Part shown: positions 52,349-60,989 of the stretch, one piece after another
Position numbering within the stretch: the stretch's first letter is position 1
Layout of the letters: the number at the start of each line of letters is the position of its first letter
Source of the DNA: an uncultured Lachnospiraceae bacterium
Lineage (GTDB): Bacteria; Bacillota; Clostridia; Lachnospirales; Lachnospiraceae
DNA length: 64,000 nt
Direction of reading: 5' to 3'
Assembly (NCBI GenBank): GCA_947382625.1
Contig: CANDAG010000001.1
Location: forward strand, 124,001 to 188,000
Program-made: the position numbers and the translations under genes
The notes under the pieces: generated by a model
Database searches by the model: none
Seen by the model: the letters and a program-made list of their open reading frames with translations, nothing else
What the model was told of the DNA's origin: nothing

Positions 52349-54751
52349 ATGTTTGATCTGGCAGGTGCGATCGTTTCCAAGACTCAATACATGACAGCAT
52401 TTGAGAAAAAGACGGCAGATGTTTTCTGTGAGGAGTTGGCCGAACGCAGCGGTGTGGACCTTAGGAATAATCAAAGGGGCGCCGATACAGATACAATAGA
52501 GTTTTATAATGAGGGAAACCTGTCCGGTTATGAAGAAGATATTATGGGGATGTTCTCAGCTATCCCGGCGGCGGGCAAGGAAGGATCTCGCATCAGAATA
52601 GTTACGAAAGAGGGCAAAAGACGCCTGATTGTGCTTGGAAAGGATGAGAGGGGAGAGTTTTATGGAATGGCCCGTATCCTCCGCAAGGTGGCAGCAAAGG
52701 GCGGAAAGATTTTATGCCCTGAGGAACTGGACGGGGTAAGTATGACTCCTGAATATCCTATGCGTGGTCATCAATTGGGATATCGGGATAAAAACAATAC
52801 CTACGGTGCCTGGACGATACAGGACTACGAACGGTATATCCGGGACATGGCTCTGTTTGGCGCCAATGCCATAGAATTGCTGCCGCCTAAAACGGATGAT
52901 GCTCTGTTCTCCGCTACCTTTGTGGAGGACCCATTTAAGCTGATGATAGAGGTTTCTAAGATCATTCATTCCTATCACATGGATGTATGGCTGTGGTATC
53001 CTAATATAGGAAAGGATTATGATGACATTGACTGTCTGTATGAGGAACTGAAGGAAAGAGAGCTGATCTTTTCCTCCATTCCTTATCTGGATGCGATCTT
53101 AGTACCCTTAGGAGATCCTGGGTCCTTATGGCCTACCAGAGCAATGCAGGTTACAGAAGAGTGCGCTAGGATCATGCGCAAGTATCATCCCCAGGCGGGG
53201 GTATGGGTAGCTCCCCAGCATTTCCAGCCGGAGCCGGGCTGGTATGATGATTTCTACCGGCTGATAGCAGAGGAACCGGAATGGATTACCGGCGTATGCT
53301 TTGCGCCTTGGGAGCAGCATGAGATTACAGAGATGAAAGCAATGGTGCCTGAAAGATACAGGCATAACATCCGAAACTATCCGGATATTTCCCATAATAC
53401 GAATTGCCAGTTTCCAGTGCCCATGTGGGACAATGCTTTTGCCCTGACATTAGGACGGGAGGGGAACAATGCGCGTCCTAAGGGAATGAAATACATCCAT
53501 AATCTGATAGAGCCTCATACCTGCGGTACGATTACCTATTCCGAGGGAATCCATGACGATATGAATAAGATCATATGGGTGGATCAGGATTTTGACAGTA
53601 AGATGGATGCGGAAGAGACGGTGCAGGATTATGTGAGACTGTTGATTGATTCTGATATTGTGGAGGAACTCACAGATCTGGTAATGCGCACAGAGGATGA
53701 CTGGGTAGGTCCTATATTGGAGAATGAAGGGATTGACAGAGTCTATGAGGATATGCTGAAGCTGGATGGCAAGGTGGACGAAAAGACAAAAAATAACTAC
53801 CGTTACCAGATGATCAAGCTGCGTATCTTTACAGATTACTGGACGAAGTACAAATACGCGGCAGACCAGGAAAATGAGAAAATTGCAAGGTCTTTCCTGT
53901 TGCGGGCCAAAGAGCTGGGCTCCGAGACTGCCATCAAGGAAGCCAGAAGCGCCCTTAATCTTTCCAGGAATGTTCCTGCTATGGAGGATTTGCTGCACGA
54001 GATGCAGAGGCTGGCGGATTCCTTATATGAGAAATGCCGTATTCAGCTTACTGTGACACAGCATAATGGGCAGCGCTGGATCAGAGGTGCCTATCTGGAA
54101 ACAGCGGGCATGCCGTTGAACGATGACCAGTATTTAATGGGGAAGATGAAAGAAATCGAGAAGCTGAAGTCGGAGGAGGCCAGGACGGATGCGTTGCTTG
54201 CGCTTATGGGACGGACGAATCCGGGTGAAGGCGGTATTTATTGTAACTTAGGTACAATAGAGGGCTTTGGTCATGTGACACAGTGGAGAACCTGGGAGGA
54301 AGATCCGGGCTATTTGAAAACACCTCTAAAGGATCACAGTATCTACAGTATTTTGGGTATGTTTCACCAGATGAAGGGCTGGCATAATGAATTTCCCATG
54401 CCGCTTTCCTGGGCATGGAATGCAACAGTCCTTTACGGCACACCGCTAGAAGTTTCCTTTGACGGACTTGATCCTGGCAAGGAGTACCGGTTAAAGGTGT
54501 TCTACCCCAATGCATTTTTGAAGGCGGTTCATCATATGCAGCAGCCCGAGGAGGACACAGAGTGTTACTTCTGGGCAGGAGATGAACTGATTGCGGATAG
54601 GATACCCAGGCGGGAAATCAGCAGTGATGCTGTCTGGGAATATGAATTGCCCAAGAGCAGCTATGCGGACGGAACCCTCAAATTGAAGTGGCAGGTATAC
54701 GGAACGCTGAAAGCATTTGCTGTCAGTGAGTTGTGGATCATACAAAAATAG
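52349..54751 (+). CDS. Large TIM-barrel glycoside-hydrolase-like protein of unassigned family
   Basis: 800 residues, no signal peptide. The first 130 residues resemble the alpha/beta N-terminal domain found before the barrel in GH20, GH67 and GH84 enzymes (IRIVTKEGKRRLIVLGKDER then GEFYGMARILRKV). A barrel follows: EYPMRGHQLGYRDKNN, YIRDMALFGANAIELLPPKTD, SYHMDVWLWYPN. A helical middle (about 500-600) and a beta-rich end follow. I could not place it in a known GH family and did not find the GH20 Asp-Glu pair. It is preceded by AAGGGGGTG and followed 21 bases later by an aldolase-family gene. It most likely cleaves the imported compound; that is inference. Confidence 0.65.
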   Translation: MFDLAGAIVSKTQYMTAFEKKTADVFCEELAERSGVDLRNNQRGADTDTIEFYNEGNLSGYEEDIMGMFSAIPAAGKEGSRIRIVTKEGKRRLIVLGKDERGEFYGMARILRKVAAKGGKILCPEELDGVSMTPEYPMRGHQLGYRDKNNTYGAWTIQDYERYIRDMALFGANAIELLPPKTDDALFSATFVEDPFKLMIEVSKIIHSYHMDVWLWYPNIGKDYDDIDCLYEELKERELIFSSIPYLDAILVPLGDPGSLWPTRAMQVTEECARIMRKYHPQAGVWVAPQHFQPEPGWYDDFYRLIAEEPEWITGVCFAPWEQHEITEMKAMVPERYRHNIRNYPDISHNTNCQFPVPMWDNAFALTLGREGNNARPKGMKYIHNLIEPHTCGTITYSEGIHDDMNKIIWVDQDFDSKMDAEETVQDYVRLLIDSDIVEELTDLVMRTEDDWVGPILENEGIDRVYEDMLKLDGKVDEKTKNNYRYQMIKLRIFTDYWTKYKYAADQENEKIARSFLLRAKELGSETAIKEARSALNLSRNVPAMEDLLHEMQRLADSLYEKCRIQLTVTQHNGQRWIRGAYLETAGMPLNDDQYLMGKMKEIEKLKSEEARTDALLALMGRTNPGEGGIYCNLGTIEGFGHVTQWRTWEEDPGYLKTPLKDHSIYSILGMFHQMKGWHNEFPMPLSWAWNATVLYGTPLEVSFDGLDPGKEYRLKVFYPNAFLKAVHHMQQPEEDTECYFWAGDELIADRIPRREISSDAVWEYELPKSSYADGTLKLKWQVYGTLKAFAVSELWIIQK

Positions 54752-54772
54752 TTTTGATGAGAGGACTATAAT

Positions 54773-55699
54773 ATGGAATTATCAGGGAAATTTGCCGGGG
54801 GTGTATGGCCTGTCATGCTGACACCTTATACGGAAAAGAATATGATTGACGAAGAGGCTTTGGCTTCGCTTACGGAATGGTATATTAAAAGTGGTGTGAG
54901 CGGGCTGTTCGCCGCATGCCAGTCCAGCGAAATTTTTTATCTGAGTCTGGAAGAGCGGCTGAAGATCGTGGAGATCACTATAAAAGCGGCGAGGGGTCGT
55001 GTGCCGGTGATTGCCAGTGCAAATATATCGGAGAGTATAGAGGAGCAGGCGGAGGAAATCAACGCTGTGGGAGATCTTGGAGTCGATGCAGTGATTCTTT
55101 TGTCGAATCGGCTGGCAGGACAGGAGGAATCCAGTGAGGTATGGGTAGCGAATTTTTATAAGTTGCTGGATAAGCTTTCGCCTGATATTAAATTGGGTAC
55201 CTATGAATGTCCCTATCCCTATAAGCGCATTGTCAACGAAAGGGAATTACAAGCGATGATTGACACGGGGAGGTTTTGTTTCCTGAAAGATACCTGCTGT
55301 GACAGTAAGATGATCCACAGAAAACTGGAGCAGATCAAAGGGAGCAATATGCAATTGTTCAATGCAAATACGGCAACGCTCCTGCAGTCCCTAAAGGATG
55401 GCGCACACGGATACTCCGGGGTTATGGCAAACTTCCATCCGGAGCTGTATGTGTGGCTCTGCGAACATTTCGCAGAGAAAAACGCAGAACATGTGAGCCG
55501 TGTACTGACTATGTGTGCTTTGATCGAGCGGCAACTGTACCCGGTAAACGCAAAATGGCATCTTAAGAATATAGAGAAGCTTCCTATACAGATTTATGCA
55601 AGATGTCAGAATAGTTTCCTGCTGACAGATACCTTCCAGCAGGAAGTACGGATGATGGATGAATTGATACAGGAAACGTATAGTATGTATTGTACCTGA
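54773..55699 (+). CDS. DapA/NanA-family (dihydrodipicolinate synthase-like) lyase
   Basis: 308 residues, TIM barrel of the N-acetylneuraminate lyase/DHDPS family. The Schiff-base lysine is Lys172 in FLKDTCCDS and the partner tyrosine is in YECPYPYKR. Members split or form 2-keto acids (pyruvate-type aldolases) or dehydrate sugar acids. Biosynthetic DapA is unlikely given the sugar-use neighbourhood. It follows the hydrolase-like gene within 21 bases and precedes the IclR gene. Confidence 0.87.
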   Translation: MELSGKFAGGVWPVMLTPYTEKNMIDEEALASLTEWYIKSGVSGLFAACQSSEIFYLSLEERLKIVEITIKAARGRVPVIASANISESIEEQAEEINAVGDLGVDAVILLSNRLAGQEESSEVWVANFYKLLDKLSPDIKLGTYECPYPYKRIVNERELQAMIDTGRFCFLKDTCCDSKMIHRKLEQIKGSNMQLFNANTATLLQSLKDGAHGYSGVMANFHPELYVWLCEHFAEKNAEHVSRVLTMCALIERQLYPVNAKWHLKNIEKLPIQIYARCQNSFLLTDTFQQEVRMMDELIQETYSMYCT

Positions 55700-55739
55700 T
55701 ATCCATGCCCTGGTACTGAGTGTTATGCAGGCTTGTCCA

Positions 55740-55770
55740 GACACAGAACTCGCTTGGCGGGTTCTGTGTC
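55740..55770 (+). terminator. Stem-loop after the lyase gene
   Basis: GACACAGAAC..CGC / GCG..GTTCTGTGTC with one mismatch and a 3-base loop (55740-55770). No T run follows, so it may be a weak terminator or stabilising hairpin. Confidence 0.5.
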
Positions 55771-55804
55771 CGGCAGGTAGTTTGTTGCATGGTGGACGCG
55801 CTAT

Positions 55805-55833
55805 TTGACATTTTTCTGTATTTGTCTTATTCT
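55805..55833 (+). promoter_or_regulatory. Promoter of the iclR-like gene
   Basis: TTGACA (55805-55810), 17 bases, TATTCT (55828-55833), 69 bases before the start codon. Confidence 0.65.
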
Positions 55834-55901
55834 AAAAATGGAAAAACCAGTCAATATCAGACATCCACTTATTCTGCGTTTCACTAAAGGAGGGTAACCG
55901 T

Positions 55902-56672
55902 ATGGAAATTTCAAATGACAAGAAAGCCTTAGAATTGGATGTAAAAGTAAAATCCTTGGTGAAAGCGATTCAGGTGTTGGAATGCTTTACTACGGAAAAG
56001 CCCAATCTGGGTATCTCTGAGATAGCCAATATGCTGGGCTATAACAAAGCCACTGTATATAATATCGCTGCCACATTCACATCTATGGGATATTTGGAAC
56101 AGGATCCCGAGACGCAGAAGTATAGCCTGGGACTGAAGTTGCTGCATTTTGGCTATATTATCAACAGCCATATCACGTTGTCAACGGCCATGGAGCCTTA
56201 TCTCCAGAAAATTGCCGATGCCACCCAGGAAACGGTTTATTTTGGAATTCCCCATGAGGGGAAGGTACTCTATCTGGATACCAAGACACCGAGCGCTCAG
56301 TTTCAGAGACCTATCCTTGGGGAGAAAGCCCCAATGTATTGTACAGGATTGGGAAAATGTATGCTGGCATATACCCCGGAGGAGTTTGGGAATCTGCCAG
56401 AGGAGCTATCCGCCTATACGGTTAATACGATTACCAGCAGGAATAGGCTGTGGGAAGAGCTGGGGAAGATTAGGGAGAGAGGCTATGCTATCGACAACAT
56501 GGAGCATGAGTTTGGAATCTCTTGTGTTGCTCTTCCACTGTTTGGACAGTCAAGAAAGGTGATTGGAGCCGTCAGTGTTTCAGGACCATCTCTGCGTTTT
56601 ACAGCACAGACAATTCCGACTATTTATGCGACTATGAGGGATACGCTGGCGGAAGTACAGTACATCTATTAG
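55902..56672 (+). CDS. IclR-family transcriptional regulator
   Basis: 256 residues. The N-terminal winged helix is residues about 15-75 (VKAIQVLECFTTEKPNLGIS and MLGYNKATVYNIAATFTSMG). The C-terminal effector domain has the family features EKAPMYCTGLGKCMLAYTP and YAIDNMEHEFGISCVALP. IclR proteins often sense keto acids or their sugar precursors, which fits the adjacent lyase. AAAGGAGGG precedes the start. It has its own promoter within the locus. Confidence 0.92.
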   Translation: MEISNDKKALELDVKVKSLVKAIQVLECFTTEKPNLGISEIANMLGYNKATVYNIAATFTSMGYLEQDPETQKYSLGLKLLHFGYIINSHITLSTAMEPYLQKIADATQETVYFGIPHEGKVLYLDTKTPSAQFQRPILGEKAPMYCTGLGKCMLAYTPEEFGNLPEELSAYTVNTITSRNRLWEELGKIRERGYAIDNMEHEFGISCVALPLFGQSRKVIGAVSVSGPSLRFTAQTIPTIYATMRDTLAEVQYIY

Positions 56673-56829
56673 AGACAGGAAAACAGTCTGGAGAAGTGTG
56701 GACGATAAGGCTTTTATGAAAACAGATTCCGGTTTAGGCGGGATACTGTTTTTGTAAAAGCATTTTTTATATATGTGGCCTCAATACAATAGGTAATATC
56801 AAAAAGGAAAAGGAAAGACGAGGTCATAG

Positions 56830-57876
56830 ATGAACGATATGCCGAAGATTTTGGTGGTGGGAAGTTTTGTTAAGGATTTGATTGTTTCCACCAGAAAGTT
56901 TCCGGAAGCGGGAGAAACAGTGTTGGGATATGATTTCCAGACAGCTTCCGGCGGAAAAGGAGCTAACCAGGCCATTCAGGCTGCCCGGCTGGGTGCTCAG
57001 GTGACTATGGTGGGAAAGGTGGGAAATGATGTATATGGAAGGGAGATGATCGCTTCCTGTACGGAAAGCGGCATTGACTGCAGCCATGTGGCGGTGGATA
57101 CGGAAGTGCCGTCCGCCATAGGAAATGTACAGCTTCAGGTGGATGAAAACGGAAAGAGCCAGAATCGCATCATTGTGGTGTCCGGTGCCAATATGAAAAT
57201 TCGGATAGAGGATGTCAGCTTCCTGGAGACGGAAATCGAAAACTACGATATGGTGTTGTTGCAACTGGAAATTCCTATGGAGATTAATGAGCTAGTGGCG
57301 GATATGGCACACCGGAAGAACGTGCCGGTAATGTTAAATTCGGCTCCTTCGGATCGCATCAGCAGTAAGCTTCTTTCTAAGCTTACTTACATATCGCCTA
57401 ATGAGTATGAGGCGGCTGACCTGACAGGGGTTGCAATCCGCAGGGATGGAAGAGTGGTAAATGAGAAAGATGTAAAGGCTGCAGTGGAGAAGCTCTTGAA
57501 GATGGGGGTAAAAAATGTACTGATTACCTTAGGATCAGCAGGAGCAGCCTTGGGAAATGAGAAGGAATTTTACCTTTGCCCGGCTTTGGAGGGAATCAAT
57601 GCGGTAGATCCCACAGCGGCGGGGGACTCCTTTGTGGGAGCGTTTTCTACCCTGATTTGCATGGGGATTGGTTACGAGAGGGCATTGTGCATCGCGAATC
57701 ACGTGGGAGCTTTGACGGTATCCCGGATAGGAGCACAGCCTTCCCTGCCTTCTATGGATGAGGTAAAGGCGTTGCTTAGGGAGAGAGAGCATATAGATCT
57801 GTTGGAAAACTATGAGAGCGGAAAGGAGGATATAGATCATGAGAGAATGGGATATGGAAGCATTAGCAACCTTTGA
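56830..57876 (+). CDS. Ribokinase-like PfkB sugar kinase
   Basis: 348 residues. PfkB motifs are ASGGKGANQAIQAARLGA near residue 40 and DPTAAGDSFVGAF near residue 260, where DTTGAGD is usual; the catalytic Asp is kept. The GGKGANQA box is ribokinase-like. It would phosphorylate a free sugar released in this pathway. It overlaps the SIS gene by 38 bases, which suggests coupled translation. Confidence 0.9.
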   Translation: MNDMPKILVVGSFVKDLIVSTRKFPEAGETVLGYDFQTASGGKGANQAIQAARLGAQVTMVGKVGNDVYGREMIASCTESGIDCSHVAVDTEVPSAIGNVQLQVDENGKSQNRIIVVSGANMKIRIEDVSFLETEIENYDMVLLQLEIPMEINELVADMAHRKNVPVMLNSAPSDRISSKLLSKLTYISPNEYEAADLTGVAIRRDGRVVNEKDVKAAVEKLLKMGVKNVLITLGSAGAALGNEKEFYLCPALEGINAVDPTAAGDSFVGAFSTLICMGIGYERALCIANHVGALTVSRIGAQPSLPSMDEVKALLREREHIDLLENYESGKEDIDHERMGYGSISNL

Positions 57877-58450
57877 TCAGGTGGCGGCACGGGAAATGAG
57901 TGAGTTTATCGGGGGTGTGGATAATGAAGAATATTTTCGTGCAGCTTCGTTGATACTGGATGCGGAGGAAGCGGGAGAGAGGGTACATATCACAGGAATC
58001 GGAAAACCGGGACATGTCTCTGCTTATGGTGCCTCCCTTCTTTCTTCCACAGGAACGCCCACTTATTTTCTGCATGGTACAGAGGCGGTACATGGCTCCT
58101 GTGGGCAGTTAGTTCCCGGAGACGTAGTGATCGCCATTTCCAACAGTGGGGAAACAACGGAGCTGAAGGCAACCATCAATGCAGTAAAAAACAATGGCTG
58201 TAAGGTGATCGCTGTTACCGGCAATCCGGATTCCTGGCTGGCTAAGCAGGCGGAGGTTCATTTGTTTGCCGGGGTGAAGGAGGAAGGCGACCCTTTGGAT
58301 CGGGCACCCAGAGCATCTATCCTGGCGGAGAACTTTGTGATTCAGAGACTGAGCCTGATTCTACAGACATATCGCAAGCTTGATCCAATCCAGTATGTGA
58401 AATGGCATCCGGGAGGCGCCTTAGGAAATTTGCGAGAAAATGAAAGGTAG
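57839..58450 (+). CDS. SIS-domain sugar-phosphate isomerase (KpsF/GutQ-like)
   Basis: 203 residues of a single SIS domain. HITGIGKPGHVSAYGASLLS and AISNSGETTELK are the phosphosugar-binding motifs, and the end WHPGGALGNL matches arabinose-5-phosphate isomerases. The CBS pair of KdsD is absent, as in some GutQ-like or hexulose-phosphate isomerases. It should interconvert an aldose and ketose phosphate made by the overlapping kinase. GGAGG lies 10 bases before the start. Confidence 0.85.
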   Translation: MREWDMEALATFDQVAAREMSEFIGGVDNEEYFRAASLILDAEEAGERVHITGIGKPGHVSAYGASLLSSTGTPTYFLHGTEAVHGSCGQLVPGDVVIAISNSGETTELKATINAVKNNGCKVIAVTGNPDSWLAKQAEVHLFAGVKEEGDPLDRAPRASILAENFVIQRLSLILQTYRKLDPIQYVKWHPGGALGNLRENER

Positions 58451-58462
58451 AGAGGAAATATC

Positions 58463-59239
58463 ATGGACCAAAGGGAATTGCTGAAAAAGATAACAGACGC
58501 CGTACGGGAAGCCGGTTCGATCATGTTGCATGCCGACAGAAGCCAAAGCAGCATAGATGAGAAAGCCGGTCATGGGAATTTTGTCACAGTATATGACAAA
58601 AGGATACAGAAGATGCTTAAAGAGAGCCTGCTCAAGATCCTGCCGGAAGCGGTTTTTGTGGGGGAAGAGGAGGATATTCACGCATCTGTTGAGAAGGGAT
58701 ACGCCTTTATCGTGGATCCCATCGACGGCACTACAAATTTTATCAAGGACTATCATATGAGCGTTGTCTCGGTGGGACTGATCCTTGACGGTGAGAAATA
58801 TATGGGAGTGGTATATAACCCGTATTCAGATGAGATGTTTACGGCAATAAGGGGGCAGGGAGCGTATCTGAACGGTAAGCCGATCCGTGTTTCCTCCGAG
58901 CTCTTAGAGAACGGGATCGTCCTCTTTGGCACAGCGCCTTATTATGAGGATCTCAGCAGACGGTCCTTTGAGATGGCTTTTGATTATTTCAAAAAGGCGC
59001 TTGATGTGCGCAGGAGCGGCTCGGCCGCCTTTGATCTGTGCAGTATAGCTGCAGGAAGGGCCGAGCTTTTCTTTGAACTGAGCCTTTCCCCATGGGATTA
59101 TGCCGCGGGAGCTCTGATCGTGGAAGAGGCAGGGGGAAAGGTGACTACGATAGAGGGAAAGCCGCTGTCATTGGACAGGGGATGTTCGGTGCTTGCCACA
59201 AACGGAGTCTGCGGAAAGTGCGAAGCCCTGGCTGAATAG
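58463..59239 (+). CDS. Inositol-monophosphatase-family phosphatase
   Basis: 258 residues. Metal-binding motifs are FVGEEED, IVDPIDGTTNFIKDYH and LSPWDYAAGALIVEEAGG, all complete. Family members remove phosphate from inositol phosphates, fructose-1,6-bisphosphate or related sugars. It lies 12 bases after the SIS gene and ends this operon. Its substrate probably comes from the preceding kinase/isomerase steps, which is inference. Confidence 0.9.
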   Translation: MDQRELLKKITDAVREAGSIMLHADRSQSSIDEKAGHGNFVTVYDKRIQKMLKESLLKILPEAVFVGEEEDIHASVEKGYAFIVDPIDGTTNFIKDYHMSVVSVGLILDGEKYMGVVYNPYSDEMFTAIRGQGAYLNGKPIRVSSELLENGIVLFGTAPYYEDLSRRSFEMAFDYFKKALDVRRSGSAAFDLCSIAAGRAELFFELSLSPWDYAAGALIVEEAGGKVTTIEGKPLSLDRGCSVLATNGVCGKCEALAE

Positions 59240-59278
59240 TTGCCAGGATAGAGACTGATCTTGGAATATAATGATCTA

Positions 59279-59450
59279 AGCGTCAAAAGGTATTACGGAT
59301 TGTTCCGTGCCATACGGCACTCCCACAATCCTGCCCCTCCATTCGGAATCCGTGGGGATGCTCCCCACTTCTTCCTTATGAAGGGGCGCGTCCCAAGGTC
59401 AAGTCCCCACTTACGTGCAAGCACGACGTGTGGATTGACCTTTTGACGCT
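59279..59450. repeat. 172-bp structured inverted-repeat element
   Basis: Outer 13-base arms AGCGTCAAAAGGT (59279-59291) and ACCTTTTGACGCT (59438-59450) are perfect complements. Inner hairpins include TTCCGTGCCATACGGCA, GTGGGGATGCTCCCCAC and ACGTGCAAGCACG. No coding frame is likely. It occupies most of the gap between the phosphatase and the ATPase gene. Confidence 0.65.
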
Positions 59451-59463
59451 GTAATCATATAAT

Positions 59464-59530
59464 TTGAAAAATTACATATTCTATGATAAAATTATGGTAA
59501 ATTTGGATTCGTAATCCGGATTTGCCATAA
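59464..59530 (+). promoter_or_regulatory. Promoter and 18-bp hairpin before the 59553 ATPase gene
   Basis: TTGAAA (59464-59469), 17 bases, TAAAAT (59487-59492). An inverted repeat with 18-base arms (59492-59509 and 59513-59530, 15 of 18 strict matches, the rest G-U) begins at the -10 box and ends just before the ribosome site. Confidence 0.6.
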
Positions 59531-59552
59531 ATGTTGTTTGGGAAAGAGAGGT

Positions 59553-60818
59553 ATGGATATGGATTATATTTCCAGAGCATTAGAAAACAGACTGCATCAA
59601 TATACGCAGACATACAAAGCGATACTGGTAACCGGTGCACGGCAGGTGGGTAAGTCTACCTTATTAAAAAAAGTATTCCCTGACAGGAAATATGTATCCC
59701 TTGACGATCCCTTTATGGAACAGCAGGCCAGGGAGGCTGGCAGTATGTTCCTGACATTAAACCCTCCTCCTGTCACAATCGATGAGGTACAAAGAGCAAA
59801 AGAGCTGTTCCGCTATATTAAGATAAAATGCGATGAGAGCGAGGAAAAGGGATTGTTTTGCCTGTCCGGTTCTCAGCCCTTTCATTTGATGCAGAATGTT
59901 TCGGAATCTCTGTCCGGGCGGATTGGCATTGTTGAGCTTTCCGGTTTATCTATGCGCGAGAGTATGGGGGATTCTTTTAATCGGCGGTTTTTGCCGACAC
60001 TGGAATATGTAACAGAGCGAAGAATATCTGCAAAGAAACCGGAAAATATCTGGGAAATGATTCATAGAGGCAGTTATCCGGAGCTTCAGGAAAAAGAGAA
60101 AGAATGGAATGCATTTTATGCGGACTATGTAAAAACTTATATAGAGAGAGATGTTCGGGAACTGGGAGCTGTGCAGGATCTGAATGCATTCAGACAATTT
60201 CTGATCACAGCTGCTGCAAGAACCGGAGAAATGCTGAATTATTCCAGTATAGCCTCGGAAATCGGAAAGGATGCAGGAACGGTAAAAAAGTGGATTTCTA
60301 TTTTAGAGGCATCCGGGATCATCTATTTATTAGAGCCCTATACTTCGAATGTATTAAAGAGGGCTGTCAAAACACCTAAACTATATTTTCGGGATACTGG
60401 TCTTGCCTGCTATCTTACAAGATGGCTTACGGCAGAAAATCTGGCTTATGGTGCAATGAGTGGCCCTCTGTTTGAGACATTTATTGTCTCAGAAATATTA
60501 AAATCCTTTTCAAACGAAGGGTTGGATTACCGGCATTTTGTGTCCTATTATCGTGGACGCGACAGAAAAAAAATAAAAGAAAATGAAGAAACGGTAGAAA
60601 TGGAGGCAGAAATTGATCTGATCATTGAGGAAAACGGAACCCTTTATCCAATTGAAATCAAGAAAAATACGGCTGCCAAGGCAATCATGGCATCCGCGTT
60701 TCCAATATTAGACCAGATCCCGGGTAAAAAGAGAGGTATGGGGGCAGTGATCTGTAATTGTCCGGATGTAGGACTGCTCCGTGAAAATATCTTACAGATT
60801 CCTGTCTGGTATATATAA
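59553..60818 (+). CDS. AAA_14/DUF4143 ATPase with nuclease-like C-terminus
   Basis: About 421 residues from the ATG at 59553 (59559 is an equal alternative). Walker A is VTGARQVGKSTLL and Walker B-like PPVTIDEVQRA. The middle has the helical EMLNYSSIASEIGKDAGTVK winged-helix segment, and the DUF4143-type end holds EIDLIIEENGTLYPIEIKKN, a PD-(D/E)XK-like core. Function unestablished. It is the fifth such gene in the window and stands alone. Confidence 0.82.
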   Translation: MDMDYISRALENRLHQYTQTYKAILVTGARQVGKSTLLKKVFPDRKYVSLDDPFMEQQAREAGSMFLTLNPPPVTIDEVQRAKELFRYIKIKCDESEEKGLFCLSGSQPFHLMQNVSESLSGRIGIVELSGLSMRESMGDSFNRRFLPTLEYVTERRISAKKPENIWEMIHRGSYPELQEKEKEWNAFYADYVKTYIERDVRELGAVQDLNAFRQFLITAAARTGEMLNYSSIASEIGKDAGTVKKWISILEASGIIYLLEPYTSNVLKRAVKTPKLYFRDTGLACYLTRWLTAENLAYGAMSGPLFETFIVSEILKSFSNEGLDYRHFVSYYRGRDRKKIKENEETVEMEAEIDLIIEENGTLYPIEIKKNTAAKAIMASAFPILDQIPGKKRGMGAVICNCPDVGLLRENILQIPVWYI

Positions 60819-60952
60819 AATAACTGTTTAGCAACTTCACGGTTAACAATATATTCACCAAATTATATGCTCTGAAACTGTGCATAATGATGAAATCTGC
60901 TCATACCGGGGAACTTCCTGTTGACGAAAAAAGAAGCGGATTGTAAGTTTAA

Positions 60953-60964
60953 TATAAGCTTATA
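60953..60964. promoter_or_regulatory. 12-bp palindrome upstream of the KDG-kinase-like gene
   Basis: TATAAGCTTATA is a perfect palindrome 26 bases before the start codon; a TTGACG box lies at 60921-60926 without a convincing -10. Possible operator. Confidence 0.3.
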
Positions 60965-60989
60965 AAACAAGGACAGGGGGTACCGGCAT

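Noticed and set aside
59279..59450. Structured element considered as a tRNA or riboswitch
   Set aside because: No cloverleaf with T-loop and anticodon arm could be drawn, and it lies upstream of an ATPase gene with its own promoter rather than in a metabolic leader.
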